A stretch of DNA of 64,000 bases from CADEFX01 sp963840425 (GTDB lineage Bacteria > Pseudomonadota > Alphaproteobacteria > Rhizobiales > Hyphomicrobiaceae), in the NCBI GenBank assembly GCA_963840425.1, contig CAWIYZ010000001.1, positions 186,001 through 250,000 of the forward strand, written 5' to 3'. The translations under genes and the position numbers were made by a program. This document shows positions 28,295 through 37,559 of this stretch, piece after piece; positions within the stretch are counted from its first letter, which is position 1, and each line of letters starts with the position of its first letter. The notes beneath the pieces were generated by a model. It worked only from the letters and a program-made list of their open reading frames with translations. It searched no databases and was not told the origin of the DNA.

Positions 28295-29447
28295 ATGGGC
28301 TCCGACATCACACTGAAGTTGGCCTGCTACGGCGCGGCAGCCGCTCTGTGCGCCGTCACGGTGGCGGCCAATCTCAAGTTCGGCCTGACACTGGGCAGCA
28401 CGCCCGAAGAGAAGGCCATCTACGCCACCGCCAGCGTGGCCGCCGACGTGTTCAAGTGCACTATGATCATGGTCGTGATCCGGCTCTGGCAGAAACGCCA
28501 GCGCTGGTTGGCAGGCGTCGGCGCGGTATTTGGCGTCGCTCTGCTTGATGTGGTCGTTGGCATCGGCGGCTGGATTTGCACTGGCGACGCGAGAGCACAC
28601 CGCCGCCATGCATGCCGCCACCAGCAAGGTCATCGACGGGTGGACGACGACCATCCGCCGCGCCGGTGAGCAGCTCGCGCTGGTCGAACGGTCCCGGCCA
28701 TCAACGGTCATCGAGGCCGAACTCGCCAGCCAACTCGTCCCGGCTGCGATCTGGAAACGAACACAGGCCTGCACCGAGCTGACCCTGCCCGAGAGCCACA
28801 CGGCCTGTGCTCGCGTGCTGGCGCTGCGGCAGGAGCTGGCCGCCGCCCAATCGGCGCGAGCGCTCGAAGAGCGGGTTGACGAGGCCCGGCGTCACCTCGC
28901 CACCGCGCCGGTGGTGGGTCAGACCGCCGATCCGCAGGTGGCGGGTCTGGCGGCGCTGGTGGGTGCCGAGGAGCCCACCCTGCGGCGTGCTCTGGCGTTG
29001 TTGCTCGCGGTTCTGGTCGAGGCGGGTTCCGCAGTCGGCTTTCCCCTGGCTAGTGCCGCCACGGCCAACCCGCCACCCCCACCACAAACAGGCGCAACCT
29101 CACGCACGCCAGCAGTTCCCGGTCGCGCACCCAACGGCTCTGCGCCTTCCGGGGTGGTGAGTTTTGCAGAGCGGGCGGCGCGCAGAAAGCGTGGTCGCCG
29201 ACCCGCCACCCAACCCGACGCTTCGCTGGTGGGTTGGGCCGCGCAATGCCTGCGGCGTGATCATCATGGCTGCATCGGCGCACGCACCACCTACCAAGCA
29301 TACTGCCGGTGGGCGGAGGGTGCGGGCGTCAACGCCGTTACCGAGACCAAGTTCGGCCGCTTCATGACCGGCAACATCGCCGCCATGGGCGGCAAGAAGG
29401 TCGAGCGCCGGCAGGGAGCCTTCTACGTCGGCGTCGACCTGATCTAG
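28295..29447 (+). pseudogene. Predicted multi-pass membrane protein of the element, one frameshift
   Basis: The first frame (MGSDITLKLACYGAAAALCA) has three or four membrane helices and runs to ~28,540. The sequel, in the +1 frame (SLASAAGFALATREHTAAMH), has another helix and a long coiled-coil-like region (residues ~120-230). A proline-rich linker follows, then a basic RRKRGRRP segment and a C-terminal domain with YQAYCRWAEGAGVNAVTETKFG. That end is similar in style to the DNA-binding domain of phage/plasmid primase C-termini. The whole span is 1,153 bases, one over a multiple of three. No named family is recognised. Confidence 0.6.
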
Positions 29448-29519
29448 GAGCCGGATCAGCCGGCCGTCAGGATGGCGGCATGAGCAAACGGACTCGGCCG
29501 CATTGTCACGGGTAACCAA

Positions 29520-29784
29520 ATCAGGGCGGCGCGCAGCTTGCTCGACTGGTCGACGGGCCAAGCTTGCTCGTGCAGCCGGTCTTCACCCCAATGCCGTCGC
29601 CTATTGGGAGCAGACGCCTGTCATCCCGACTGGCCGCCGCGAGCCGCATGCCTGCACGAGGATCAGGGAGGCGCTGCACGATGCCGGTATCGAGTTCGTC
29701 GGCCACGCCAAGCCGGGCGTTCGCTTGTGCGACAACGCCAATTACGTCAGCCGCCCCCCATCGCGCGCGCGCCCGCGTCATGGG
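29520..29784 (+). pseudogene. XRE-type helix-turn-helix regulator remnant
   Basis: One frame opens IRAARSLLDWSTGQ, the usual first helix of small XRE regulators. After a +1 shift near 29,560 the protein continues LARAAGLHPNAVAYWE and REALHDAGIEFVGHAKPGVRL, the usual remainder. No start codon fits the first frame cleanly (it would lie at or before 29,505). The protein would be about 80 residues. It was probably the element's repressor, now broken or mis-sequenced. Confidence 0.55.
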
Positions 29785-30045
29785 GTGATACGAGTTTCGC
29801 CACGTTTGGCGGTGCTGCTCGGAAGTAAGACCGTGCCCGTCGCTGCGACGCCTCGCAAGTCGCCATCTCACCCATGCGGAGCCAAGACCCGCACCGGCGC
29901 ACCGTGCCAGCGGAGGGCCTTAGCCAACGGCCGTTGCCGCAATCATGGCGGTGCCTCCACGGGACCGACGACGCCGGCGGGACGAAGACGGATTGCCGAG
30001 GTGCAGCGGAGGCGCTGGACCGAATGGCGTGCGCAAAGGATGTAG
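29785..30045 (+). CDS. HGGxSTG-domain protein
   Basis: The ~86-residue basic protein has paired Cys/His spacing: CGAKTRTGAPCQRRALANGRCRNHGG, then ASTGPTTPAGRRRIAEVQRRRW. This is the HGGxSTG domain, found near terminase small subunits and on mobile elements and probably binding zinc. The frame is open further upstream without a break, so the GTG at 29785 is only the most plausible start. Confidence 0.6.
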   Translation: MIRVSPRLAVLLGSKTVPVAATPRKSPSHPCGAKTRTGAPCQRRALANGRCRNHGGASTGPTTPAGRRRIAEVQRRRWTEWRAQRM

Positions 30046-30094
30046 CAACGGCTTCGTGAACCACGAAACATAGCTCAATCAACCGAGGTGATGA

Positions 30095-30570
30095 TGTCGA
30101 ACACCAACATCACGACGAACCATACCGAGCCCTCGACAGCCTTGTGGCCGAGGGCGATCAGGCTATGACCGGCTGGCGCGCTCAACCCTAGACATGCTGA
30201 TGATCATCACCAAGCTCGCCGAGCGCGGCGTCAGTTCGTGTCGCTGGCCGAGCCCTGGGCCAACACCGATAGTCCGGCCTCCAAGCTCATGTTGACGATG
30301 ATGGCCGGCATTGCCGAGTTCGAGCGCGGCCGCATCCGCGAGCGTCAGCGGGAAGGCATCGTCCTGGCCAAGACCAAGGGCGTGTTCAAGGGCGGCAAGG
30401 TGCGCTTCGATCTGGCCGTCATCCAGCAGAAGCGCGCGGAAGGCATGACGCCGACCGAGATCGCACGGCATCTCGGCTGTAACCCGGCAACGGTGTTCAG
30501 GGCGCTGCGCGCGACGGCGCGCCAGGGCCGCCTTGCGGAGGGCCGCCGCACCGCATGGTCGGTACGGTAG
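30095..30570 (+). pseudogene. Serine recombinase (resolvase/invertase), truncated and frameshifted
   Basis: The catalytic N-terminus with the nucleophile serine is missing. What remains is RALDSLVAEGDQ, then LARSTLDMLMIITKLAERGV. After a one-base loss near 30,231 it continues FVSLAEPWANTDSPASKLMLTMMAGIAEFERGRIRERQREG and an HTH_7 DNA-binding end (TPTEIARHLGCNPATVFRALR). The frame from 30,238 stays open to 30,570 but would give only the dimer helix and DNA-binding part. Relic of a site-specific recombinase carried on a plasmid or transposon. Confidence 0.8.
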
Positions 30571-30777
30571 GCCACTGAAACCGGCCTTCACGGCTCTGGA
30601 GTTCCACGATCAAATGGAACGCCACAATCCGTGATTGGACAATTTGTACGAAATCACACATAGCCGTCCGAGGAACGTCTCCGCTTCTGTCAACCTTGCG
30701 CGGCGTTCCAGTATAGCGCCCGACGTACCGCGCACCACAAGGGGCGCTCTACTCTCTGCGCAACTTCGCAACGAGGG

Positions 30778-31038
30778 ATGGGGCGCATGCGGGCGACAAA
30801 TTTCCTGCGGCTGAAGAGTGCGTCGCGTTCGCCTGTAACGGGCAAGGCCATGCACCGGGCTTTCGATGAGGCTTGGAGCCTGCTTGCCGCCCGCTATGGC
30901 AATGATCAAGATGCTGCTGAGCGTGCGCGCTTGCGGCTTGCCGACTGCGTCCACCGCGTCACATCAGACGCCAGCATGGATGTGAGCGAGATCAAGCGCA
31001 AAGCCCTCGACATGCTGCTCATCATCGACAACATCTAG
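30778..31038 (+). CDS. Conserved small hypothetical protein, paralogue A
   Basis: This is an 86-residue protein (MGRMRATNFLRLKSASRSP). A predicted helical core with AFDEAWSLLAARYGND and ARLRLADCVHRVTSDASMDVSEIKRKALDMLLIIDN follows. No family is recognised. An 86-residue paralogue lies at 38877-39137 on the other strand, so the frame is under protein-level selection. The neighbour at 31052 converges on it with a 13-base gap, and that pairing is also kept in the second copy. Confidence 0.65.
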   Translation: MGRMRATNFLRLKSASRSPVTGKAMHRAFDEAWSLLAARYGNDQDAAERARLRLADCVHRVTSDASMDVSEIKRKALDMLLIIDNI

Positions 31039-31051
31039 GGGCTTGGTGCGC

Positions 31052-31282
31052 TCACCGATAAGCCTCGATCGACCTACTCTCTACGAGCAGGTTACGCAGC
31101 CGGTCAGCAACAACCGCCTGTCGGTCCCAAGCAGCGGCCACGGCGTGCACGCCTTGACGACGCAGTGTGGCTGCTTGCTTACGATCGGCACTGCCTTTGG
31201 CCGCCACTGCGTCGATTAAATACTCGATCTCGACATCAGTAAGTGCACGCCATTTTTTTGCAAATGGGACAACCGTGCCCAT
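31052..31282 (-). CDS. Conserved small hypothetical protein, partner of paralogue A
   Basis: The 76-residue protein starts MGTVVPFAKKWRALTDVEIEYL and ends VADRLRNLLVESRSIEAYR. A strong ribosome-binding site (GGGAGGGCG) precedes the ATG at 31282. The frame is open for 77 more codons upstream but that part is not protein-like. A second, shorter copy of its C-terminal half is at 38,697-38,839. Function unknown. Confidence 0.6.
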   Translation of the reverse strand: MGTVVPFAKKWRALTDVEIEYLIDAVAAKGSADRKQAATLRRQGVHAVAAAWDRQAVVADRLRNLLVESRSIEAYR

Positions 31283-31716
31283 GGTCAGCGCCCTCCCTGC
31301 CGTTTTTTCCCGCGCGCAGTCTAATTTGTGCTCGGCGTTGGTCAACGCGACTAAAGTCATCGTCGTGTTCGGTAATCTCCCCGTGAGATTTCCGGGCATA
31401 CCCCGATTGGCCATGACGCCAATTCGTGACGATGGTCCCGCAAGGCCAACACGCGAGCTTCCCTCGCTCGTTTCCTCGATCCCCCCCGTTGCCGGAACGT
31501 GCACCCCCCGCATGGTGTTGGCCTGCTACCTCCCACCCACGTCGTAGCCGCCGCTGCCGCCACATCGTGACGACGCCTGCACCAGCGATGCGTCGATGAC
31601 ACGTGGGTTGGCGGCAAAACCTTGCTGCGCATACCGTGAGCGCATGTTGTGACATTAGCAACTGTCGCTCCGCCGCGTGGTCATATTCGCGCGAGCCTGG
31701 GCTCATCGATAACCGA
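31283..31716. other. No gene seen
   Basis: Both strands hold only frames without family-like composition. It contains the promoter of the minus-strand gene at 31282 and the 3' flank of the gene ending at 31717. Confidence 0.3.
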
Positions 31717-31983
31717 TTAGGTTTTGAGCGGACGCTTCATGATGCCGAGCGCCATGGCGCGAAGCACAAGGGGATCGCGAATGCCTAAGCGCGTATAGGC
31801 AAGCACGGCACTCGCCAGCGCGACGCGCACAGAGTCGAGCTTGCGTGCGTTCAAGTGCCGAAAGTCGGGCTGAACTCGGGTCCACACCGCGTCGAAGACG
31901 TGACCCATCATCTGCACGGTATCAGGATCAAAGACGGCGTTGTCGATAAGGCGGTGCGGCATGTCCGACCTAAAATGCCTCAT
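31717..31983 (-). CDS. Conserved hypothetical protein of rhizobial type
   Basis: The 88-residue product (MRHFRSDMPHRLIDNAVFDPDTVQMMGHVFDAVW) has a helical C-terminus (VRVALASAVLAYTRLGIRDPLVLRAMALGIMKR). It resembles small proteins common in Bradyrhizobium-type genomes, where similar starts (LIDNAVFDPDT) occur. A start at MPHRLID (31962) is equally possible. No function is known. Confidence 0.6.
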   Translation of the reverse strand: MRHFRSDMPHRLIDNAVFDPDTVQMMGHVFDAVWTRVQPDFRHLNARKLDSVRVALASAVLAYTRLGIRDPLVLRAMALGIMKRPLKT

Positions 31984-32313
31984 GCTGTTGCGCGAGACGG
32001 CCCTTTACCTATTGCGGCGTGTAGGTGCCGTTGGACTTCTTCTCCAACCCGGCGCGTCGCCTATGCTGATCCGGCCCGGCGTAATCCTGTCCACAACTAC
32101 GTTGCCCATCATCGCGTTTCTCCGCGCCCGTTGCGCTAATGTGCGGAATCGAACATTGCAGGGTGACCGCGACTCATCTTGTCTCACTACTTACCCCATC
32201 GGATCGATTTGGTCCCATGTCGCGGGTCCTACACAAGTGGCGCGGCCCCGGGCGACCCGCAGCCATGGATAGCCTTTTATGTCGTATCGCTAATGCCGGT
32301 TGGCCCTTTGAGG
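31984..32313. other. No gene seen
   Basis: Short overlapping frames only, none with coding character or a good ribosome-binding site. Confidence 0.3.
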
Positions 32314-32574
32314 ATGTCGATGACACCACGGTTTCATCCCGCACCCCTGAAAGAAATGGCGCGCTTGAGGTTCCGCGAGCTGTCGTCAGCGGATCGAGAG
32401 ACATACACGGATGTCGTCGATCAGCACGCCCTCATTGCATACTCCGACTGCCAGACCTGGATCATCGAAGGCGACATGCTGCGCATCATCGAGGTCGACC
32501 AGGAGCAGATGCTCGCGTCGCAGCAGTTCTTTGCCTTGGAGCCGTGGGGAGACGCCGTGGCCACATTTTCGTGA
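32314..32574 (+). CDS. Small hypothetical protein
   Basis: An 86-residue frame starts MSMTPRFHPAPLKEMARLRFREL and ends WIIEGDMLRIIEVDQEQMLASQQFFALEPWGDAVATFS. It is acidic, probably alpha/beta and has no membrane segment. The frame is open to 32179, with other ATG codons at 32293 and 32179. The GAGG directly before 32314 is too close to decide. Not recognised. Confidence 0.45.
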   Translation: MSMTPRFHPAPLKEMARLRFRELSSADRETYTDVVDQHALIAYSDCQTWIIEGDMLRIIEVDQEQMLASQQFFALEPWGDAVATFS

Positions 32575-32914
32575 GCCTGGAGCCTGATGCAATCCGCCAT
32601 CGTTCGCCGACCGCGTGGTAGTTGTCGGGCCGCGCGGAGGTGGTGACGCCGGTCGTCAGACTTGCAATGTGGAAAGAAGCAGAGCTGCACCATGCCTGAA
32701 GGCACGTTCCAGTCACGGGGGAGGGACGGTGGAAACGAGCAGGGGAACGCTCGTGTGCTGGCTCTACGGCACGTAGCTCTATCGAGACCGCCCAGCGCAG
32801 TTAATCGGTGAATAACCTGAATTTGGCTCGGGAAACTGTCCAGGCATCGTCATCAAGGCCAGGCAATCCGCGACTACCCCGGCCATTGGCGGCAATACTC
32901 ACCTCAAGTTTCAA

Positions 32915-33003
32915 CCTGATGCGAAGTGGGGGTTGTGCTGATGGGCGCTGGCCCAGGCATGCCGGTAGCCTAGCTCGATGAGCCTCGCATGGCGTGACTG
33001 CCC
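32915..33003 (+). promoter_or_regulatory. Upstream element shared with the third regulator (copy 1)
   Basis: The 89 bases directly before the ATG of this response regulator match the 89 bases before the regulator at 45264. Shared blocks include CCTGATGC, GCTGATGGGCGCTGGCC and GAGCCTCGCAT, at the same distance from the ATG. Conservation of a non-coding stretch at fixed distance suggests a promoter or leader copied with the gene. Confidence 0.55.
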
Positions 33004-33637
33004 ATGACCCGCATACTGATCGCCGATGACCACGACGTGGTGCGCACGGGTGTCCGGCGCACCCTCGAAGATCACCCTGGGTGGAGCGTCGTCGCCGAAG
33101 CTGCGGACGGCAAAGACGCCATCGCCCAGGCCATCGCCACCAAACCCGACGTGGCCATCCTCGACTATAGACTGCCCTTGATCGACGGCATCGAAGCCAC
33201 ACGCCAAATCCGTCGGCGCGTGCCAAGCGTCGAGGTTCTCATCTTCACGATGCAGGATGACGACGAACCTGTTGCGTGAGGCGTTGAGCGCTGGAGCGCG
33301 CAGCTACGTGCAGAAGTCGGATGCCGGGCAGCATTTGATTTCTGCGGTCCAGTCGCTGGCCGAGCACAAGCCCTACTTCACTGACCGGGCGTCACAGGTC
33401 CTGCTGGACACCTTCCTGACCGAGGCGGACAAGGTCCAGCAGATCCTGACTGACCGCGAGCAAGTTGTGGTTCAGCTGGTCGCCGAGGGCCACAGCAACA
33501 AAGAGGCGGCCGCTGTTCTCAACGTCAGCATCAAAACTGTCGAGACGCACCGAGCCTCGATCATGCGCAAGCTCGACCTCACCTCCTCGGCCGCATTGGT
33601 GCGCTACGCCATTCGCAACAATTTGGTGCAGGCATAA
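33004..33637 (+). pseudogene. NarL/FixJ-type response regulator 1, frameshifted
   Basis: The receiver begins MTRILIADDHDVVRTGVRR, with the phosphorylatable Asp in PDVAILDYRLPL, and runs out of frame near 33,270 (TMQDDDEPVA stop). The next frame continues LLREALSAGARSYVQKSDAGQ, then the LuxR-type HTH (SNKEAAAVLNVSIKTVETHRASIMRKL). The span is 634 bases, against 633 in the intact paralogue at 45264, so the lesion is a one-base insertion. As read it would give a receiver without an output domain. Confidence 0.88.
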
Positions 33638-33866
33638 GAAACCCTGTGCGAAGCCGCCAACTCCCCGGCTCCCTCGGCAGCGAGCGGGTGGAACGACGGC
33701 ACTCAGCCAAGCCACAATGCGCGAGTGCGCCAGCATCAACCCAGTTGGACAGGGCTGCCATTAACCCAAGGCCACGCCCTTCTCCCCGTATTTGGTTTGA
33801 TGGTCTAAGTCTGATGCCACGGGACCTTGCCGATGGGTCCCAGAGCGTCCAATTCGTGACCTTGGC

Positions 33867-34500
33867 ATGACCCGCATCTTGATTGCTGATGACCACGCCG
33901 TGGTGCGCACGGGTGTGCGGCGCATCCTTGAAGACCATCCCAACTGGAGTGTTGTCGCTGAAGCGGCGGACGGCAAAGAGGCCATCGCCAAGGCCATCGC
34001 CACCAAGCCCGACGTAGCCATCGTCGATCACTCGTTGCCTCTCATCGACGGCATCGAAGTCACGCGGCAAATCCGACTGCGTGTGCCAAGCGTCGAGGTC
34101 CTCATCTTCACCATGCACGACAACGAAAACCTGCTGCGCGATATGGTGGAGGCGGGAGCGCGTGGCTATGTGCTGAAGTCAGACGCCGAGGAGCATTTGA
34201 TTTCTGCCGTCCAGTCGCTGGCGGCCCACAAGCCCTACTTCGCCAGCCAGGCTTGCGAGGGTCTGCTGGAAACATTGCGCACGGATGGGCGACAGTTCGA
34301 TCAGCCCCTGACCGGCCGCGAGCGCGAGTATCGTTCAGCTGGTCGCCGAGGGCCACAGCAACAAGCAGATCGCGCACGTGCTCAATATCAGCGTCAAGAC
34401 GGTCGAGACCCATCGAGCCTCGATCATGCGCAAGCTCGACCTCACCTCCATGGCCGCATTGGTGCGCTACGCCGTGCGCAACAAGTTGATCGAGGCTTGA
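33867..34500 (+). pseudogene. NarL/FixJ-type response regulator 2, frameshifted in the output domain
   Basis: MTRILIADDHAVVRTGVRRI opens a full receiver with VDHSLPLIDGIEV and LKSDAEEHLISAVQSL. Frame is lost at GAGTATCGTTC near 34,329. In the +1 frame IVQLVAEGHSNKQIAHVLNISVKTVETHR and LVRYAVRNKLIEA follow to a TGA at 34500. The length is 634 bases, one over the intact paralogue. The region phosphorylated is DVAIVDHSLP (Asp54). It is followed 258 bases later by a histidine kinase, its likely partner. Confidence 0.88.
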
Positions 34501-34758
34501 GCCGATCACGTTCCCGCTGCGCACGACACCAAAATCAGCGACCGCAACTTTGGGAGCCGCGACCACTCCCCCAATGGCGGCAGACGCCTACCCGAGGTGC
34601 GCCGTTCGGCATCCCTAGGGGTTAACGCTACTTCCAACTGCGGGAAAGACCCGATCCGGCCTGCGGAAAGATCTGCTAGTAGTCCGAGTTGGACACCTAC
34701 CGTCGGCATCGAGGTCCCGGTGCAGCGTTGAGCGAATTCAACCCACCGATGGGGACAG

Positions 34759-36156
34759 ATGCACAACAAGCTGGCTCCCGAGTTGCCCTGCCGCGAACTG
34801 CTGGATGCGTTGCCCGCTGCCATCTACACCACCGACGCCGCCGGCCGCATAACGTACTACAATGCGGCCGCCGTTCAGCTGGCTGGTCGGACGCCCGAGA
34901 TCGGCAGCGATGAATGGTGCGTAACCTGGCGACTCTACCGTCCTGACGGAAGCCTACTGCCGCACGACGAATGCCCAATGGCGGTCGCCCTGAAAACAGG
35001 ACGCCCCGTAAGAGGCATGGAAGCTGTTGCAGAGCGTCCTGATGGCACGCTGGTGCCGTTCATGCCTTACCCGACGCCGCTGCATGATGCGTCGGGCAAT
35101 GTCATCGGTGCCGTGAACATGTTGGTTGATCTGACGGACCGCTCGCAGGCGGAGCAGGCCAGGAAAGTGCTCGCCTCTATCGTCGAGCACTCTGATGACG
35201 CCATTGTCAGTAGGGACCTCAATGGCGTCATTGCCAGCTGGAACCCTGGAGCCGAACGCCTTTTCGGCTACACGGCCGATGAGGTCGTCGGCAAGTCTGT
35301 CACCGCTTTGTTTCCAGAACACCTCCGGAATGAGGAAAGCGCAATTCTTGAGCGCATACGACGTGGCGAGCAGATCGAACACTATGAGACGGTGCGCTGC
35401 CGCAAGGATGGCAGTCTGGTCGATATCTCGTTGACGGTGTCCCCTTTAAGGAATGCCGCAGGCAAGATCACGGGCGTGGCTAAGATTGCGCGGGACATCA
35501 GCGCGCGCAAGAAGGCGGAGCACGAGCGGCTGCTCGCTCTTCAGGACGAGGAGCGCCGACGCATTGCCAATGAGCTACATGACTCGACCGCACAGCATTT
35601 GGCGGCCATCAGCCTCAACCTGATGCGGGTGAGAGCGGATGCTGAGGTCAAGGCTGAAACACGCGACATCCTGGACGAAATCGGTGGGTCGCTAGCGGAA
35701 GCCACAAAGGAGCTGCGCGCCTTTAGCTATCTCCTTTACCCGCCAGACCTGCAAAAGGAGGGTTTGTCAGTCACGCTCAGGCGATATGTCGAGGGTTTCG
35801 GTCGGCGGACTGGACTGAAAGTCACGATCAGATCATGCGGCAGTGTCGACCAACTGTCGCTACCGCTTCAGCAAGCGCTGCTCCGCGTTGTTCAGGAGGC
35901 ATTGACCAACGTCTATCGTCACGCCTCGGCGACGCGCGTCTCCGTCAATTTCAGATGTGTGGGCAAGAGACTGCGTTTGGTGATCAGCGATGACGGGCAG
36001 AAAACTGAGGCAACCGCCGGACAGAACGGGGAGCCGTTCCGCTTGGGGATGGGCATCCCAGGCATGATCTCCCGCATGCAGCAATTCGGCGGCAATCTTG
36101 ACATTCGTTCTGGCCGTAACGGCACTGCCGTTCATGCAACAGTGCTCATCGGTTGA
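34759..36156 (+). CDS. PAS-PAS histidine kinase of the NarX/DegS type
   Basis: The 465-residue soluble kinase has PAS domain 1 (residues ~12-125), PAS domain 2 (~137-250, SRDLNGVIASWNPGAERLFGY), then a HisKA_3 dimerization domain with the phospho-acceptor His274 in RRRIANELHDSTAQHLA. A GHKL ATPase follows (QEALTNVYRHASA = N box; RLVISDDG and GMGIPGMISRMQQFGG = G boxes). It has no membrane helix, so it senses a cytoplasmic signal such as redox or a small ligand through PAS. HisKA_3 kinases pair with NarL-type regulators, matching the genes just upstream. Confidence 0.9.
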   Translation: MHNKLAPELPCRELLDALPAAIYTTDAAGRITYYNAAAVQLAGRTPEIGSDEWCVTWRLYRPDGSLLPHDECPMAVALKTGRPVRGMEAVAERPDGTLVPFMPYPTPLHDASGNVIGAVNMLVDLTDRSQAEQARKVLASIVEHSDDAIVSRDLNGVIASWNPGAERLFGYTADEVVGKSVTALFPEHLRNEESAILERIRRGEQIEHYETVRCRKDGSLVDISLTVSPLRNAAGKITGVAKIARDISARKKAEHERLLALQDEERRRIANELHDSTAQHLAAISLNLMRVRADAEVKAETRDILDEIGGSLAEATKELRAFSYLLYPPDLQKEGLSVTLRRYVEGFGRRTGLKVTIRSCGSVDQLSLPLQQALLRVVQEALTNVYRHASATRVSVNFRCVGKRLRLVISDDGQKTEATAGQNGEPFRLGMGIPGMISRMQQFGGNLDIRSGRNGTAVHATVLIG

Positions 36157-36219
36157 CGGGTCAGGCCATCACGCCGAACACGCCGCTCGCGGTGGCGGCC
36201 TTCTGGCAAGGCCGGGGCG

Positions 36220-36471
36220 CTAGACTTGGCTGGCCGTGTCGACGACACGTCCAACCGGCATGACCAACAACCGTTGCCCCCTCTCGTCTTCGACCTCGAT
36301 CTGGATGTCTAGACTGGCCGCAGTTCCCTTGAGCACCTCTTGGCTCAGGACCTCTCGCGCGCTTTCGAGCACGACCGCTCGCACCGCCTCCAGGTCTGGG
36401 AACTCCTCGGGAGGGTCGTCGTCGGGCAGGAGCTTGCCGTTCACCTTCACTCTGACGAAGTATCGAGGCAT
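36220..36471 (-). CDS. DUF6894 family protein
   Basis: The 83-residue protein starts MPRYFVRVKVNGKLLPDDDPPEEFPDLEAVR. The MPRYFxxV opening and the DLEAVRAxVLESAREVL helix are DUF6894 features. The family is abundant in Bradyrhizobium and Methylobacterium and of unknown role. The open frame extends 32 codons upstream but without family similarity. A second possible member is at 40626. Confidence 0.7.
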   Translation of the reverse strand: MPRYFVRVKVNGKLLPDDDPPEEFPDLEAVRAVVLESAREVLSQEVLKGTAASLDIQIEVEDERGQRLLVMPVGRVVDTASQV

Positions 36472-36729
36472 CGATCTTCTCCGTACGGACAAAATCGGCC
36501 TGAAGCGGTGAAGGTTCAAGAGCGAAGTTGGTGCGCAATCAGACCGATGAGAGCGGAGCGACGGCATTTTTGGAACTCAGCTGGCAACGCTGATGATCAA
36601 GACCTGAGTTGTGACAGGGCTCGCGGTTTCTGCCTGTTGATCTGTGCGACTCCATACCAACTCCGACCTTGACGCCTTTCAGCTTCAGGCATGTTGTCCC
36701 CTGGATCGAAAGCATGGAAGTGAGGGGCC

Positions 36730-36939
36730 GTGCCGGACAACTTTCTCCGTCGTTGGGTTGCTGCGAACGTGGAGCCGGTGCCTGCGCAAAGCAGGCACGA
36801 CCGAGTTGCGATCTGGGCCGCTTTCTGCGTCACTGACGCCATGCTGAACGGCTTCTCCCCTGACGACATCGCGAAGGCCGCTGGGGGCGACATCCTGACC
36901 TACCTCCGCAAGGCGGCAGACGATGTTGCGAGAGGCTGA
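36730..36939 (+). CDS. Small hypothetical protein
   Basis: A 69-residue frame starts at GTG (MPDNFLRRWVAANVEPVPAQ) and contains a helical segment VAIWAAFCVTDAMLNGFSPDDIAKAAGGDILTYLRKAADD. AGTGAGGGGCC precedes the start at usable distance. No family recognised. Confidence 0.4.
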   Translation: MPDNFLRRWVAANVEPVPAQSRHDRVAIWAAFCVTDAMLNGFSPDDIAKAAGGDILTYLRKAADDVARG

Positions 36940-37241
36940 GCAGGCCGCCGCACCGGCGCACACATCGACCAAAATTACGGTCTGCTATCCTCCTCGCCCT
37001 CATTCGAGGCATTTACGTCATGGCGATGTGAGCGTGGCCAATGGAATATCCGAGGGTTCAACGCTGAACGTTGGCCCGGTCCATCGCCCTTGCATCTAGG
37101 TGGGCATCAACAATGCAAGCGGGCACAGACCAGAGCCCAGACGCTTTTAGTCGTGCCGTGCGCCAAGTGGCGACGGCGCCCATCGCGACGGCGCCCATCA
37201 GGAAGCCTAAGAATGCCGCCCCCAAGAAGGCGTAGGGCGCC

Positions 37242-37337
37242 ATGACTAAACGCGAGTGGATAGTTGTGCTGGTGCTGACGGCCCTGCTGGTGGGCGCCAT
37301 TCTCCTGTTCGACCAACGCTTCCCAATGTCCGACTGA
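37242..37337 (+). CDS. Putative 31-residue single-pass membrane peptide
   Basis: The frame reads MTKREWIVVLVLTALLVGAIL and then LFDQRFPMSD: a charged start, one 17-18 residue hydrophobic helix and a short polar tail. GTAGGGCG lies before the ATG. The composition is that of a true small membrane protein. An overlapping minus-strand frame from 37243 also has a hydrophobic start but no ribosome-binding site. Confidence 0.4.
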   Translation: MTKREWIVVLVLTALLVGAILLFDQRFPMSD

Positions 37338-37559
37338 AGACCCGGCCGGGTCGCGGTTTAATGTCGGCGAGATCGGCAGCCGCAGGGTCGCGCGCGAGCT
37401 GCATCACCAGAACGACATCGGCGTCGTCAGCAAATGCAATCTTGACGAAAATGCCTCCGACCTCGGTCAGCAAGATAGGTCCCGCTCACCTGATACTGCC
37501 ACATCGTGGCGCCGCCTGCTGCCGCACAGCCGACGATGCCGGTCATCATGCATAGGGGA

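Noticed and set aside
37058..37243. 61-codon minus-strand frame with a hydrophobic start
   Set aside because: No ribosome-binding site and it overlaps the better-supported plus-strand start; mentioned only as an oddity.
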